From contig CAZCSP010000018.1 of NCBI GenBank assembly GCA_964501275.1, positions 1 through 64,000 of the forward strand: 64,000 nucleotides of DNA, given 5' to 3'. The notes under the pieces were generated by a model, which was given only the letters and a program-made list of their open reading frames with translations, did not search any database and was not told the DNA's origin. Below are positions 40,472 to 49,807 of this stretch, piece by piece. The stretch is from 55-13 sp964501275 (GTDB lineage: Bacteria > Armatimonadota > Fimbriimonadia > Fimbriimonadales > Fimbriimonadaceae). The translations under genes and the position numbers were made by a program. The number at the start of each line of letters is the position of its first letter. Within the stretch, counting starts at the first letter, position 1.

Positions 40472-41803
40472 ATGTCGCGCTTAATGGTCACCAACCCCTC
40501 GTCCGCCGAGCAACCAACCGTCGCGCAATCTCCTATTCGCAAACCCGCCGTCTACCGGCTCCTCATCATCGCCCTCCTCGCTGAAATCGCCTATGGGGTG
40601 ATGAATCTATCCACGATGCCCGTGTACCTGTCGTGGACAGACCCCAAAGACGGTGCATTCCTGCCCAGTGGACGAGGCTTTGGCGAAGCCATTGTTGGTC
40701 TGGTCCTGGTGGCTTTCCTTCTCAGTGAGGCGATCTTCAAGGGGCCGATGGGGCACTTGGCCGACCGGGTTGGGCCGAAACGGCTGATGATCTTTGGTCC
40801 GGCGCTGTCCATCGGCACCTCGATCCTCAGCCTCTTCGTCCCCCACGGTGGAGGCTGGTTCGAGGTTCTGTGCTTCGTTCTCCTCCGGGCCATCGATGGT
40901 CTGGGCGCCGCCATGCTCTGGCCGGCGGCGTTCTCGGCGATGGGGGATGCGGTCGACGACAAGCAGCGGCAACAAGCAATGTCCCTGCTGAATCTCTGCT
41001 ACATGCTCGGCATCGCCCTGGCCCTGCCTATTGGCGGCATCGCGAACGACCTCGCCGGGGTCAAGTGGGCAGGCCTGATTCTTGCCACGGTCCTGTTCAC
41101 CGCCGTCACCCTGGGCGTGTGGAAGTTGGTACCCAGTGAACACCATTCCCAAGAGAGCGAAGAGGAGCCAACTGGATTCAAGTTGGGCGAATTCATCGAG
41201 TCCTGCCGCCAGATTCCTTCCTACCTGTTGATCGCGGTGGTCACCTTTACCGGGATCGGTTTCCCCATGGCGATCTTCAAGCTCTTTCCCATCCAGGAGT
41301 TTGGGATGAGCGAGACCAAGATCGGCTTCCTGATCTTCCCCGGCGCCATCGCGATGGGTATTGCCAGCGTCCCGATGTCGAGGTACGGCGAGAGGGTTGG
41401 CCGGGCTCGGGCGGTCCACTTGGGAATGGGCCTCTGCTCCATCGGCTTGGCCCTCATCGCGGTGGGCGCGTTCGTCCCCTGGATGCGAAGCCCGTGGATT
41501 TTGGCGATTGGGGGCTTGCCCGTAGGAGTCGGTTTTCTTCTGGCGATCCCCGCCTGGATGGCGAGCGTGGCGGATATCGATTGTAAGAAGCGCGGCGTCA
41601 ATCTGGGAGCCGTCATGACCGCCCAAGGTCTTGGGGCCATAATTGGAGCGCCCATTGGCTCTCTGATGTACGACAAGCTTCAGCGAGTCGGCATAGAGGT
41701 AGGCCTGGGCGCGTCCATGGGCCGCTACTCCCCGTTCGTCGGCTGCTTCGTCTGCGTCACCTTCGGGTGGATTTTGAGTTTGAAGATATTGAAGGACAGG
41801 TAG
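40472..41803 (+). CDS. Major facilitator superfamily transporter
   Basis: About 443 residues with 12 predicted transmembrane helices. GHLADRVGPKRLMIFG between helices 2 and 3 is the MFS motif A (GxxxDRxGRR-like), and a related MSRYGERVGRARAV lies at the same place in the second half. LRAIDGLGAAMLWPAAFSAM matches motif B-like helix 4 of drug and sugar efflux members. Substrate unknown. A further in-frame ATG at 40484 has a better-spaced GAGG, so the true start could be there. Monocistronic. Confidence 0.88.
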   Translation: MSRLMVTNPSSAEQPTVAQSPIRKPAVYRLLIIALLAEIAYGVMNLSTMPVYLSWTDPKDGAFLPSGRGFGEAIVGLVLVAFLLSEAIFKGPMGHLADRVGPKRLMIFGPALSIGTSILSLFVPHGGGWFEVLCFVLLRAIDGLGAAMLWPAAFSAMGDAVDDKQRQQAMSLLNLCYMLGIALALPIGGIANDLAGVKWAGLILATVLFTAVTLGVWKLVPSEHHSQESEEEPTGFKLGEFIESCRQIPSYLLIAVVTFTGIGFPMAIFKLFPIQEFGMSETKIGFLIFPGAIAMGIASVPMSRYGERVGRARAVHLGMGLCSIGLALIAVGAFVPWMRSPWILAIGGLPVGVGFLLAIPAWMASVADIDCKKRGVNLGAVMTAQGLGAIIGAPIGSLMYDKLQRVGIEVGLGASMGRYSPFVGCFVCVTFGWILSLKILKDR

Positions 41804-42151
41804 GGGGAGGGCGTTGGGTGTTGGGTGTTGGGTGTTAGGGGGGAAGCCTCTTCATAATGGGTCCCCTTAAGTACGGCGTCATCCTGAGCGAGCCAGAAGG
41901 AGCTTGTGTTGAGCCGATTGCTCGTCGCGAGTCGAAGGACCTCACCCGCCTGTAGCTTCATCCTTACTTACATGCGGGTGACGTGTTTCGACTTCGCGGC
42001 ATAGAACGCTCTACAAAAAAACGTTCGGGCCGCTCTCGCTCACTATGACGCCTTACTACGAGTGTTAAAAAGCCCAAAGCCCAATGCCCCACACCCAATG
42101 CCCCACACCCAACACCCAACGCCGTCCCCCGCCCCCTGCCACAATCTCCTC
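41804..42151. other. Intergenic region with nested repeats
   Basis: No gene. A family F hairpin spans the region: GGGTGTTGGGTGTTGGGTGT (41816 onward) and CCCACACCCAATGCCCCACACCC... (about 42085-42118) are outer arms. Inside lies an imperfect palindrome whose ends read GTACGGCGTCATCCTGAGCG and CTCGCTCACTATGACGCC, resembling widespread REP-like TCATCCTGAGCGA repeats. This looks like one repeat nested in another. Confidence 0.65.
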
Positions 42152-43390
42152 ATGACCGCCGAGATTGTTTCTGTGGGGACGGAGCATTTGCTGGGGCAGA
42201 TTGTGGACACCCATGCTCCCTATATGGCCCGCATCCTCGCCGACTGCGGGATTGGGTGTGTGCGCCGCCAGACGGTGGGGGACAACCTTGAGCGCCTAGT
42301 CGAGTCCCTGCGCCTCGCCCTTAACCGGGTCGATATCGTGGTCTGCATCGGCGGCCTTGGCCCCACCCAGGACGACATCACTCGGGATGGGATCGCGGCG
42401 GCGTTGCGGGAGGACTTGGTCCTGGACCCGGCCTACGAGGAGACGCTCAAAGAGATATTCAGTACCCGGCGGTTTACCTGGGTGGAGTCCAACCGCAAGC
42501 AGGCGATGCGCCCGACCTCCGCTCGCTTTATCGACAACCCCAATGGCACCGCGCCCGGACTGATCTGCCAAAAAGAAGGCAAAGTCGTCATCGCCCTCCC
42601 CGGCCCTCGGAACGAATTCAACCCCATGGCCGACGGCCCGGTTCGCGCGTTCCTAGAGACCGTCCAGGGAGGACAGGTGATCCACTCTCGGATTCTGCGC
42701 ATCTGCGGGTTGGGCGAGAGCTACGTCGAAGACCAGATCGCGAGCCTTCTCCAAAATGAAAACCCCACCGTCGCCCCCTATGCCCACCCTTCCGAAGTCC
42801 ACCTGCGCCTCACCGCCCGCGCCGAGGCTCGGGAGGAGGCCGACGACCTGATCGATCCGGTGGACTGGCAAATCCGCAGGATCCTGGGCAACGCGGTCTA
42901 TGGAACCAACGACACCACCCTGGAAGAGGCCGTCATCCAACTGCTTACCGAGCGGGAAGAGACCGTAGCGGTGGCAGAGAGCCTCACCGGTGGGTGGCTT
43001 GGACAAAGGCTGACCGCCGTTTCGGGTTCCGGCGAGGCGTTTTTGGGTGGAATGATCACCTATGACCTTGGCGTCAAGGAGAACCTCCTGGGCGTGAAGA
43101 CGGAAACGCTCGAACAGCACGGTCCCGTGTCGGAGGAAACCGCGACCGAGATGGCCAAGAACGTTCGCGAGATGCTGAAGGCAACCTATGGCGTCTCCCT
43201 TACCGGAAACGCAGGTCCCACGGCGGACGTAGACGGCAAACCCGTTGGTCTGGTTTACATCGGCCTAGCGGGGCCAAGGGGCGTCGATATCAAGGAGCAC
43301 CGGCTGCGGGGAGCACGGAACGATATACGCCAGCGATGCACCCAACTAGCCTTGGTTCAACTTCGCGAGGCGCTCATGCTTAACGAGTAA
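42152..43390 (+). CDS. cinA: CinA-family protein (competence/damage-inducible; pyrophosphatase + NMN deamidase)
   Basis: A 412-residue two-domain protein. The N-terminal MoaB/COG1058 domain shows EIVSVGTEHLLGQIVDTHAP, then CIGGLGPTQDDITRDGIAAA, which hydrolyses ADP-ribose-type pyrophosphates in known members. The C-terminal CinA domain shows VAVAESLTGGWLGQRLTAVS, then GSGEAFLGGMITYDLGVKEN, and SLTGNAGPTADVDGKPVGLV, typical of NMN amidohydrolases. Start set at the ATG at 42152 because the longer frame would encode a repeat. SLTGG stands where the catalytic Ser-Thr-Gly-Gly is expected. Confidence 0.94.
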   Translation: MTAEIVSVGTEHLLGQIVDTHAPYMARILADCGIGCVRRQTVGDNLERLVESLRLALNRVDIVVCIGGLGPTQDDITRDGIAAALREDLVLDPAYEETLKEIFSTRRFTWVESNRKQAMRPTSARFIDNPNGTAPGLICQKEGKVVIALPGPRNEFNPMADGPVRAFLETVQGGQVIHSRILRICGLGESYVEDQIASLLQNENPTVAPYAHPSEVHLRLTARAEAREEADDLIDPVDWQIRRILGNAVYGTNDTTLEEAVIQLLTEREETVAVAESLTGGWLGQRLTAVSGSGEAFLGGMITYDLGVKENLLGVKTETLEQHGPVSEETATEMAKNVREMLKATYGVSLTGNAGPTADVDGKPVGLVYIGLAGPRGVDIKEHRLRGARNDIRQRCTQLALVQLREALMLNE

Positions 43391-43453
43391 TGGTCTCAAT
43401 TCACCAGGATGGAACTTCGGGTCGTTTGGTTTGGTAGCCTGTAAGTTAAGAAC

Positions 43454-45880
43454 ATGAGCCTATTTGTTTGTTCCGTCCTCGCCGTCGCGGCGCTTCAAAC
43501 TCCACGCACGATCGACCTGCAAACGCAGCGGACGATCACCACCAGTGGGCGAATCAAGAAGGCCGAATACGCCCTCCCCACCCCTCAGCCCTACAATGAT
43601 AAGCGGGATGCCTCGATCCACATCAAGGGCGACAACCTGGTGATCGACTTCCAGGGCGCGGTCCTTCGGGGCACGCCCGCGACCACTGAGCCCAACGAGC
43701 GCAAAGGCACGGGCGTCTTTGTGACGGGCAAGAACGTCACGATTCTCAACGCCAAAATCCACGGCTACAAGATCGGCCTCCACGCCCGCCAAGCTCCGGG
43801 CCTGAAGATCATCAACAGCGACTTCTCTTACAACTGGAAGCAGCGGCTTCTCAGCACCTTGGACAAGGAAGATACTGCCGACTGGATGAGCTATCACCAG
43901 AACGAGAACGACCAGTGGCTCCGCTATGGAGCGGCAATCTACCTCCGCGACTGCGACGGATTTGAGGTCAAGGGCTGCACGGCGGTCGGCGGTCAAAACG
44001 GGCTCATGATTATGGAGTCCGACAAGGGCAAGGTTTGGAACAACAATTTCTCGTTCCTCAGCTCCCTGGGAATCGGGATGTACCTGAGCAGCGACAACCG
44101 CATCATGCACAACCGGGTGGACTGGTGCCTGCGCGGATTTTCCTATGGCGTCTACAATCGAGGCCAAGACTCGGCGGGAATCCTCATCTACGAGCAGTCC
44201 CACCGCAACGTCTTCGCCTACAACTCGGTGACCCACGGCGGCGACGGCTTCTTCCTTTGGGCGGGCCAGACCACCATGGACACCGGCAAGGGCGGATGCA
44301 ACGACAACCTGCTCTACGGCAACGATTGGAGCCACGCTCCCACCAACGGAATCGAGTCCACCTTCAGCCGAAACAACTTTGTCAACAACCTCATCATGGA
44401 GTGCTGGCACGGAATCTGGGGTGGGTACAGCTACGAGAACAAGATTATCGGCAACGTCTTCGGCTACAACACTGAAGGCATCGCCATCGAGCACGGCCAA
44501 GATAACGTCATCAGCGCCAACCGGTTCTATCGCGACAACGATGCGATCTATCTCTGGTTCAACGACCGTCCGCAGGACCCCAACTGGGGCTACCCCAAGC
44601 ATCGGGACACCCGCAGCCGGGACTACAAGATCACGGGCAACCTGTTCGAAGACACGTTCGCCAGCGCACTCCGCTTGAACAACACCCTGAACATAGACGT
44701 CTCGGACAACCAGATCCTCAATCCTGGGCGACTTCTCAATCTGACCGGTCCCCGGTCCGCGAATCTCAACCTCACCAAGAACCGCATCAGTGTCCAATCG
44801 ATGGGGGCCGAGATTCCTACGGGAGTCAACTCTTCGAACAACACCATCAACGCCGGTCGAGCCCCGCTTCCTCCGGCAAGCTCTCTCAACCAGGGCGACG
44901 TCTCCGACTACGCCAAGCGGTTCAACCTGTCCTGGCTCCCCCACCCAAGTGTCAAAGCCCCCTGGAACAGCGACGCCAAGGCCAGCGTTCCCAAGGAAGC
45001 CCAGGCGTTCAACGTTGCCCCGATGGTAGGCGGCATGAATCCGTTCCTGAAGAAGGACCAGCTTCGCGGCTGGCGATACATGCTGGTCGATCACTGGGGC
45101 CCCTACGACTTCAAATCGCCGCTACTGTGGCCCCGAGAAGCTACGGCGCTAGGCGGCGGGGTTGGGGTGGATGCCCAGGGTAACCAGGTCACCGGCACCC
45201 CGACCAAGACGCAGAAGTTCGAGGTTTTGGGGCCCAAGGGCAAGTGGCGGCTGGTCTCCAAGACGGGCTACACCTCGGTCTCCGCGACCGAAGGCACGGT
45301 TCCCGGCTTCCTCGAAGCGACCATCGCTGGCAAGCAGCCAAATAAGACCGATCTGGTGCTGGAGTATATCGGCGAAGCCACCACCGACTACCGAGGCATC
45401 GTGACTCCGAAGGGCAAGCCGGTCCAGTTCGGCCACAGCCAGTTCCGAATCCCCATCGAGTGGACGATCAAGTTCTACCAATGGGAGAACCAGGTCGATC
45501 CGTCGGTTGCGACCTCCAACCCGGTTGAAGCCGACCTCCGAAAGATCTTCGAGGGCGTCCCTTTGAAGACGGTTAAATCCGACAAGTTGGACTACGCTTC
45601 TGGCGGAGCCTTCGAGGCCGGGCTGCCGAACGACAAGTTCGCGACGATCGCCGAAGGCGAATTGGACATTGCCCCCGGCGACTATGTGGTCGAGCTCACC
45701 ACAGACGACGGTTCCCGAGTCTGGCTGGACGGCAAAGAGATCATCACCGGCGCTTGGAAGTACCAAGGCCCCACCCAGTACACCGCGAACGTAAAGCTTG
45801 GTGGCAAGCACAAACTGAGGGTCGAACACTTCGAAATCAACGGCTACGCGGCATTAAAGCTGAACATCCGGCCTCGTTAG
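43454..45880 (+). CDS. Secreted right-handed beta-helix protein with C-terminal PA14 domain
   Basis: An 808-residue secreted protein (signal near residues 1-17). Residues 50-470 contain the periodic N/D/G-rich turns of a parallel beta-helix (NVTILNAKIHGYKIGLHARQ, RDCDGFEVKGCTAVGGQNG, NKIIGNVFGYNTEGIAIEHG, VISANRFYRDNDAIYLWF), as in NosD/CASH-type carbohydrate-binding proteins. Residues 690-808 form a PA14 module with DYVVELTTDDGSRVWLDGKE and HKLRVEHFEINGYAALKL. Likely binds or cleaves a polysaccharide outside the cell; no catalytic motif is certain. A GGAACTTCGG-type motif precedes it. Confidence 0.85.
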   Translation: MSLFVCSVLAVAALQTPRTIDLQTQRTITTSGRIKKAEYALPTPQPYNDKRDASIHIKGDNLVIDFQGAVLRGTPATTEPNERKGTGVFVTGKNVTILNAKIHGYKIGLHARQAPGLKIINSDFSYNWKQRLLSTLDKEDTADWMSYHQNENDQWLRYGAAIYLRDCDGFEVKGCTAVGGQNGLMIMESDKGKVWNNNFSFLSSLGIGMYLSSDNRIMHNRVDWCLRGFSYGVYNRGQDSAGILIYEQSHRNVFAYNSVTHGGDGFFLWAGQTTMDTGKGGCNDNLLYGNDWSHAPTNGIESTFSRNNFVNNLIMECWHGIWGGYSYENKIIGNVFGYNTEGIAIEHGQDNVISANRFYRDNDAIYLWFNDRPQDPNWGYPKHRDTRSRDYKITGNLFEDTFASALRLNNTLNIDVSDNQILNPGRLLNLTGPRSANLNLTKNRISVQSMGAEIPTGVNSSNNTINAGRAPLPPASSLNQGDVSDYAKRFNLSWLPHPSVKAPWNSDAKASVPKEAQAFNVAPMVGGMNPFLKKDQLRGWRYMLVDHWGPYDFKSPLLWPREATALGGGVGVDAQGNQVTGTPTKTQKFEVLGPKGKWRLVSKTGYTSVSATEGTVPGFLEATIAGKQPNKTDLVLEYIGEATTDYRGIVTPKGKPVQFGHSQFRIPIEWTIKFYQWENQVDPSVATSNPVEADLRKIFEGVPLKTVKSDKLDYASGGAFEAGLPNDKFATIAEGELDIAPGDYVVELTTDDGSRVWLDGKEIITGAWKYQGPTQYTANVKLGGKHKLRVEHFEINGYAALKLNIRPR

Positions 45881-45985
45881 AGGATCGGAGGCTAAAAGGA
45901 AAAGGATTGGGGGAAGACTCCTCCAATCCTTCCTCATGTTAGTGGCGGTATCTCTCAATGTGGACCACTTGGCGAAGTTCCCCAA

Positions 45986-46441
45986 TCACTGGATATGGGG
46001 CGGTTCCAACCGACAGGTCGTCCAGCCGTCCATCAACTCCGCCCCGAGCCGCTTATAGAATCCGATCGCAGGTTCGTTCCAGTTTAGGACGGACCACTCC
46101 AACCTGCCCGCCCCCTCTTCAACCGCGATTTGAGACACTGCCGCCAACAACGCCTTTCCAATGCCTTGGCCTCGGTACGCCTCGCGGACATAGACATCTT
46201 CCAGGTAGATTCCGGGTCGCCCCAGGAATGTAGAGTAGGAGCGGAAGAAGAGCGCATAGCCGACGGGCTCGTTCGACTCGGCGATCAGCACGCGAATGAC
46301 TGGGTTCGGACCAAATAGATCGCGCTCATAGTCGGCAGCTGTGGCCACCATTCGGTCATCCAACCGCTCATAAACGGCGAGTTCACGAATCAATTCGACG
46401 ATGGTTTGACAGTCTCGGGGTTCGGCAGGTCGGATGGTCAC
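45986..46441 (-). CDS. GNAT-family N-acetyltransferase
   Basis: A 151-residue acetyl-CoA-dependent transferase. TIRPAEPRDCQTIVELIREL begins the fold, and YVREAYRGQGIGKALLAAVS carries the CoA-binding RGxGIG loop; RLEWSVLNWNEPAIGFYKRL with the following GAELMDGW matches the spermidine/diamine acetyltransferase (SSAT-like) subgroup. Substrate unproven. The start overlaps the end of the zinc-ribbon gene by four bases. Confidence 0.92.
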   Translation of the reverse strand: MTIRPAEPRDCQTIVELIRELAVYERLDDRMVATAADYERDLFGPNPVIRVLIAESNEPVGYALFFRSYSTFLGRPGIYLEDVYVREAYRGQGIGKALLAAVSQIAVEEGAGRLEWSVLNWNEPAIGFYKRLGAELMDGWTTCRLEPPHIQ

Positions 46442-47346
46442 AAACCAAACTTACCCAGCAAACCGCCACCCACGTCGGTCTTGATGTCGAACCACTTCCG
46501 CGTTTCATACCTGCGGCAGATGTCCCCCACCTTGGAGTCAGTGGAACCTAGAAATTTATCGATCACGCCTGAACTGGTGTTTTGAATCTTCATCACCCGT
46601 TCCAAGGCTGCGGCGGGATCGCTGGAGACGTTTGCCAGGATATCGGCCAAGTCTGAATTCATGCCGGGAATTTCGGTGATCGCGCGGGTGTAGTCATCGG
46701 CGATCGGCTTGCATTCGGCGGGCGGTGGATAGCTGTGGAAGTCCTGGATCAGCTGGTTCCATTCCGGGCGCATCGCGTCGAAGCTGGTTTTGGCCGATTC
46801 TGATGGCCCGGTATCTCCGCCGAAGCCCACCTCTTCCTCGTTGAAGACACCCATCCCCGCGCCCAGTATCTTCATCTGTTGCATCAGGACTGCCATCTGG
46901 GAAAGCTGCTTCATGGAGAGGTCGTTCTTCCGCTTCTCGATCGCCTCCAAATGCTCCAGCCAACGGCGGATATCGGCGGGCATCTCGATGCGTTCCGCGC
47001 CTTGGCTCAGCGAGGGCGGGGGTTGGCTTCCCTCGGCACGGAGCAATGGAATCTGGGGATTCTGGCCCTCCGCTTTGAGCGCATCGATCTGCGGATTCTT
47101 GGCTCCCAACTGAAGCAGGCCGGTCGCGCGGAGGCCGAAAAAGAGCGCCAGTAGCATCGCCATCGCCGTGCCCGCGGCGATCCAAGCGGTCTTCTTGGAG
47201 TTGGCTTGCGGGTTGGGAAAGGCGGGCGCCGCTCCTTGAGGGACCTGGGGTGCCGTCGCCGGGGTCGCCGGGGCGAACCTCTGTCCACAATGCATACAGA
47301 AGGCCGCACCCGCCGCCGATGGCTTTCCGCACTTAGGACAAAACAT
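46438..47346 (-). CDS. Zinc-ribbon membrane protein of unknown function
   Basis: A 302-residue protein. It opens with a zinc ribbon, FCPKCGKPSAAGAAFCMHCG (four Cys as CxxC...CxxC), then a Pro/Ala-rich linker, one membrane helix (TAWIAAGTAMAMLLALFFGL) and a mostly helical external domain of about 200 residues. The architecture is that of zinc-ribbon sensor-like envelope proteins with no known function. I chose the ATG at 47346 (MFCPKCG) because the frame to 47580 runs through a MITE copy. Confidence 0.8.
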   Translation of the reverse strand: MFCPKCGKPSAAGAAFCMHCGQRFAPATPATAPQVPQGAAPAFPNPQANSKKTAWIAAGTAMAMLLALFFGLRATGLLQLGAKNPQIDALKAEGQNPQIPLLRAEGSQPPPSLSQGAERIEMPADIRRWLEHLEAIEKRKNDLSMKQLSQMAVLMQQMKILGAGMGVFNEEEVGFGGDTGPSESAKTSFDAMRPEWNQLIQDFHSYPPPAECKPIADDYTRAITEIPGMNSDLADILANVSSDPAAALERVMKIQNTSSGVIDKFLGSTDSKVGDICRRYETRKWFDIKTDVGGGLLGKFGL

Positions 47347-47891
47347 AACGTTTAGACGCTCCAGACACGAAGACCATTCATGCCCAACCCCTATTATCGT
47401 CCGATATGCCCGAGCGCTTGCACTCACGGGGCAGAAAAATGCGAAATTGGGGGACGGCATAGCGGCATAGCGGCATTGCGGCATTGGGGTGAATCCAGTA
47501 AATCTGGCTAATGCGCAGAAGTTGGGTTGCTGGCGGTCCGAGCCCCTTGAGGGGGTTGGGGGTGTGGTCAGGTTCTCCATTTGTATTCAAGAAACCTAAG
47601 CCTAGGTAGTTCAATCGTTACACGCGGAGAGCCATGCGCCACCCCCAACCCCCTCAAGGGGGCTCGGACCGCACATTTACAAGTCTCTTCCGCAATCCAG
47701 GAATTCCCCAAGGCCCTATCGCCGCCATGCCGAAATCCCGTCCCCGCAAACAATTTCCCGACTCCAGACGTCAGATCGGTAAACCAGTCTTGTGAAGCCT
47801 TAACGTAAACCTGGCAAGAACACTTATGGTGGAAAGCCTTTGTGCGGGACGACTCTTAACAGTAGGGATTCTCGGTCGGAGGACGATCTAG
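47347..47891. other. Intergenic region with MITE copy 2
   Basis: A 545-base stretch with no gene I can support. It holds the MITE-like element at 47533-47672 and a short GGCATAGCGGCATAGCGGCA tandem run near 47458-47477. GGTCGGAGGACG at about 47874-47885 is the likely ribosome-binding site region of the next gene. Confidence 0.6.
47533..47672 (-). mobile_element. 140-bp MITE-like element, copy 2
   Basis: Same 140-base length as the flgI copy and aligns to it end to end in opposite orientation. Terminal repeats run GCGGTCCGAGCCCCTTGAGG... to CCCTCAAGGGGGCTCGGACC-GC. The interior shares GGTTCTCCATTTG. No open frame of note inside. Confidence 0.8.
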
Positions 47892-48434
47892 ATGAAAGAA
47901 GAAATCAGCGGCGAGCATCCGATCTGGATGTATTTTGGACAGGCGGTCCACCGGGCAATGGTGGAGACCGTCGGGATGAGCGACGACGACGTGGAAGTCT
48001 ATGTGACCGGGCTCCTCGTGGAGTTCTTACACAAGGACCACCTGTTCGCGATCAAGGATCGAACGGGCCGTCCGGTGGACTCCATCGCCGAGATGCTTAT
48101 GGAAGGCGACATCCGCTTCCACGCCAACTCGTTCGACCGGGAGCGCGAGGTCCATCGCCACATCGGCGACTTCCTCCTCTTCTCATCCGGCCTCTTCCCC
48201 GAGTTCCTGCAAGAGCTTCGCCTCCGCGACACCCGCGATCTCCTCTTGGACGTGAATGGGCAGGCCAAGGAGAGCTACCACATCGCCTCCACCTTCGACC
48301 ACCCGCCCCACACCGCCGATGCGAAGACCCTGAAGAAACTCAGCACCCAGTTCGAGGCTTACCAGGCCAGCCTAATGCTGGTCCGAGCCTCGTTCGACAG
48401 CTTTGGCAACTGGAGCGAAGGCTTCGACGCCTAG
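47892..48434 (+). CDS. Conserved-looking protein of unknown function
   Basis: A 180-residue soluble protein without signal peptide. It is helical and rich in aromatic and acidic residues (HPIWMYFGQAVHRAMVETVG, DDDVEVYVTGLLVEFLHKDH, REVHRHIGDFLLFSSGLFPE). Preceded by GGAGGACG 8 bases from the ATG. No domain is recognisable. Codon use and GC match neighbours, so it is not an obvious recent arrival. Stands alone. Confidence 0.72.
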   Translation: MKEEISGEHPIWMYFGQAVHRAMVETVGMSDDDVEVYVTGLLVEFLHKDHLFAIKDRTGRPVDSIAEMLMEGDIRFHANSFDREREVHRHIGDFLLFSSGLFPEFLQELRLRDTRDLLLDVNGQAKESYHIASTFDHPPHTADAKTLKKLSTQFEAYQASLMLVRASFDSFGNWSEGFDA

Positions 48435-48474
48435 CCAGGAAAGTTCATGAACGTCTTTCGAAACAGCAGATAGC

Positions 48475-48556
48475 CCTTCGGTGGTCCTCGGCGGCCCTCT
48501 GTGGTATCTCCCGGCAATTGAAAGAACCACCGAAAGGCACAGAGGACCACCGAAGG
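48475..48556. repeat. 82-bp hairpin element
   Basis: Arms CCTTCGGTGGTCCTC (48475-48489) and GAGGACCACCGAAGG (48542-48556) are perfect inverses; pairing continues imperfectly to about 31 bases each side. Confidence 0.65.
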
Positions 48557-48628
48557 CATGTGCCCCACTCCGATAGCCTAGGTTTGACCAGTCTGCACGT
48601 GGTTTGATCCTATCATGAGTAATCCAGC

Positions 48629-49807
48629 CTAGCCACCTTCCGCAATCCAGTCGATGGTTGGAGCGGCGACACCATTGGAGAAGATGATTCCCCGGCTGGC
48701 GGTGGGCATGCCGTTGCTATAGGCATCGAGCTTTGTCCGAATAGCGACGATGCCCCAATTCTCAAGCGAAGCGACCTCTCCTGGATCGGAAACGCCGTTC
48801 TCATTGGCGTCGTGCCATACCACGATGCCTTGGAGTTCCTTGCCCTTCAGCCAGCCGTCGAGGTTGTCGTCGAGAGAAGCGAGGGCGTCGTAGCCATTGG
48901 CAAAGAACATCCAGAAGGTGCGCGATCCGAATAGCTGTTGGCCCGACGCGATCCGCCCGGTCCCCTTGGGATCCCAAGCCAGGAAGGCGGCCTGTCGGCT
49001 AACCCAAGACCACCGTTGCTTCGTCCCATCGCCTTTGAGATCGAAGGCCACTTTGGCGTCGGGGCGGAATAGATCGGCTCCGCCACTAATGGGGAAGATG
49101 ATCGGGGTGATGAAGCCGGGCCGTCCATCGATCTTCTTGATCGTCGCTTTAATCTCCGCAACCTCCCCAGGACTCGCCTTCACCCCCATCTCAAACAAGC
49201 GAAGCAACGACCGCCCCGCCTCGGCTCCTGGCTTGTTCGAGGGCAAGTCCATCGTCACGTTCGCCAACTCCTGCGCTTTTTGCGAGCGGTAAACCGTGCG
49301 GTAAATCTCCGCCGCCTTGTTCCTCATGGCTTGAGGCGTGAGTGTGCTTGCGGAAATCCAACGCAGTTTTCCGATCTGCGAGGCATACGGAGCACCTTCC
49401 TCGTGCATCCAGGCAAAACCCACTTTTGCCAGAGGGTTGGCAGGGTCCAATCGCTGGGCCTCGTAGTATTCGTTGAGCGAGGTGAGCAGGAACTGAAGTT
49501 CGCGGCTGGTTAGCTTCTTGTTCGCCTTCTGCCGAGCCTGCTGGATATTTGCGTAGGTTGGAAAGTGGTAGCCAGCTTTGCTCCCTTTATCGTCCTTGTA
49601 CAGGTCGATGGTCTTGGCATCCAAGGCGAACGCCAAACTGTTGACCCTGGCGTTAAAGTAGCGGAGCTTCGCATCCTTGGGATGCTTGGCTACCGCCAGT
49701 TTGGTGTTCCTCAACAATCGCTCGACCGGCACCGACTCCGGCATCGGCCAGATTGCAAAGACGGAGACGGGAGCGGCCAAACAAAGGAGGCTGAGAAAGC
49801 GGCGCAT
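48629..49807 (-). CDS. Secreted protein with RTX-type EF-hand-like C-terminus
   Basis: A 392-residue protein with a signal peptide (FLSLLCLAAPVSVFA). The last 170 residues follow the calcium-binding module seen at the ends of RTX and large adhesin proteins: FDLKGDGTKQRWSWVSRQAA, LAWDPKGTGRIASGQQLFGS, DDNLDGWLKGKELQGIVVW, and DANENGVSDPGEVASLENWG, the last two with EF-hand-like DxNxNG loops. The N-terminal half (TPR-like HPKDAKLRYFNARVNSLA) is helical. Likely a surface or periplasmic calcium-binding protein; the role is unknown. Confidence 0.75.
   Translation of the reverse strand: MRRFLSLLCLAAPVSVFAIWPMPESVPVERLLRNTKLAVAKHPKDAKLRYFNARVNSLAFALDAKTIDLYKDDKGSKAGYHFPTYANIQQARQKANKKLTSRELQFLLTSLNEYYEAQRLDPANPLAKVGFAWMHEEGAPYASQIGKLRWISASTLTPQAMRNKAAEIYRTVYRSQKAQELANVTMDLPSNKPGAEAGRSLLRLFEMGVKASPGEVAEIKATIKKIDGRPGFITPIIFPISGGADLFRPDAKVAFDLKGDGTKQRWSWVSRQAAFLAWDPKGTGRIASGQQLFGSRTFWMFFANGYDALASLDDNLDGWLKGKELQGIVVWHDANENGVSDPGEVASLENWGIVAIRTKLDAYSNGMPTASRGIIFSNGVAAPTIDWIAEGG

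Noticed and set aside
41816..42118. Telomere-like or rolling-circle origin because of GGGTGTTGGG runs
   Set aside because: The same phrases recur at many intergenic sites as hairpin arms; no replication gene is present.
43460..45094. 544-codon minus-strand frame across the beta-helix gene
   Set aside because: Antisense shadow with low-complexity Val/Asp-rich translation.
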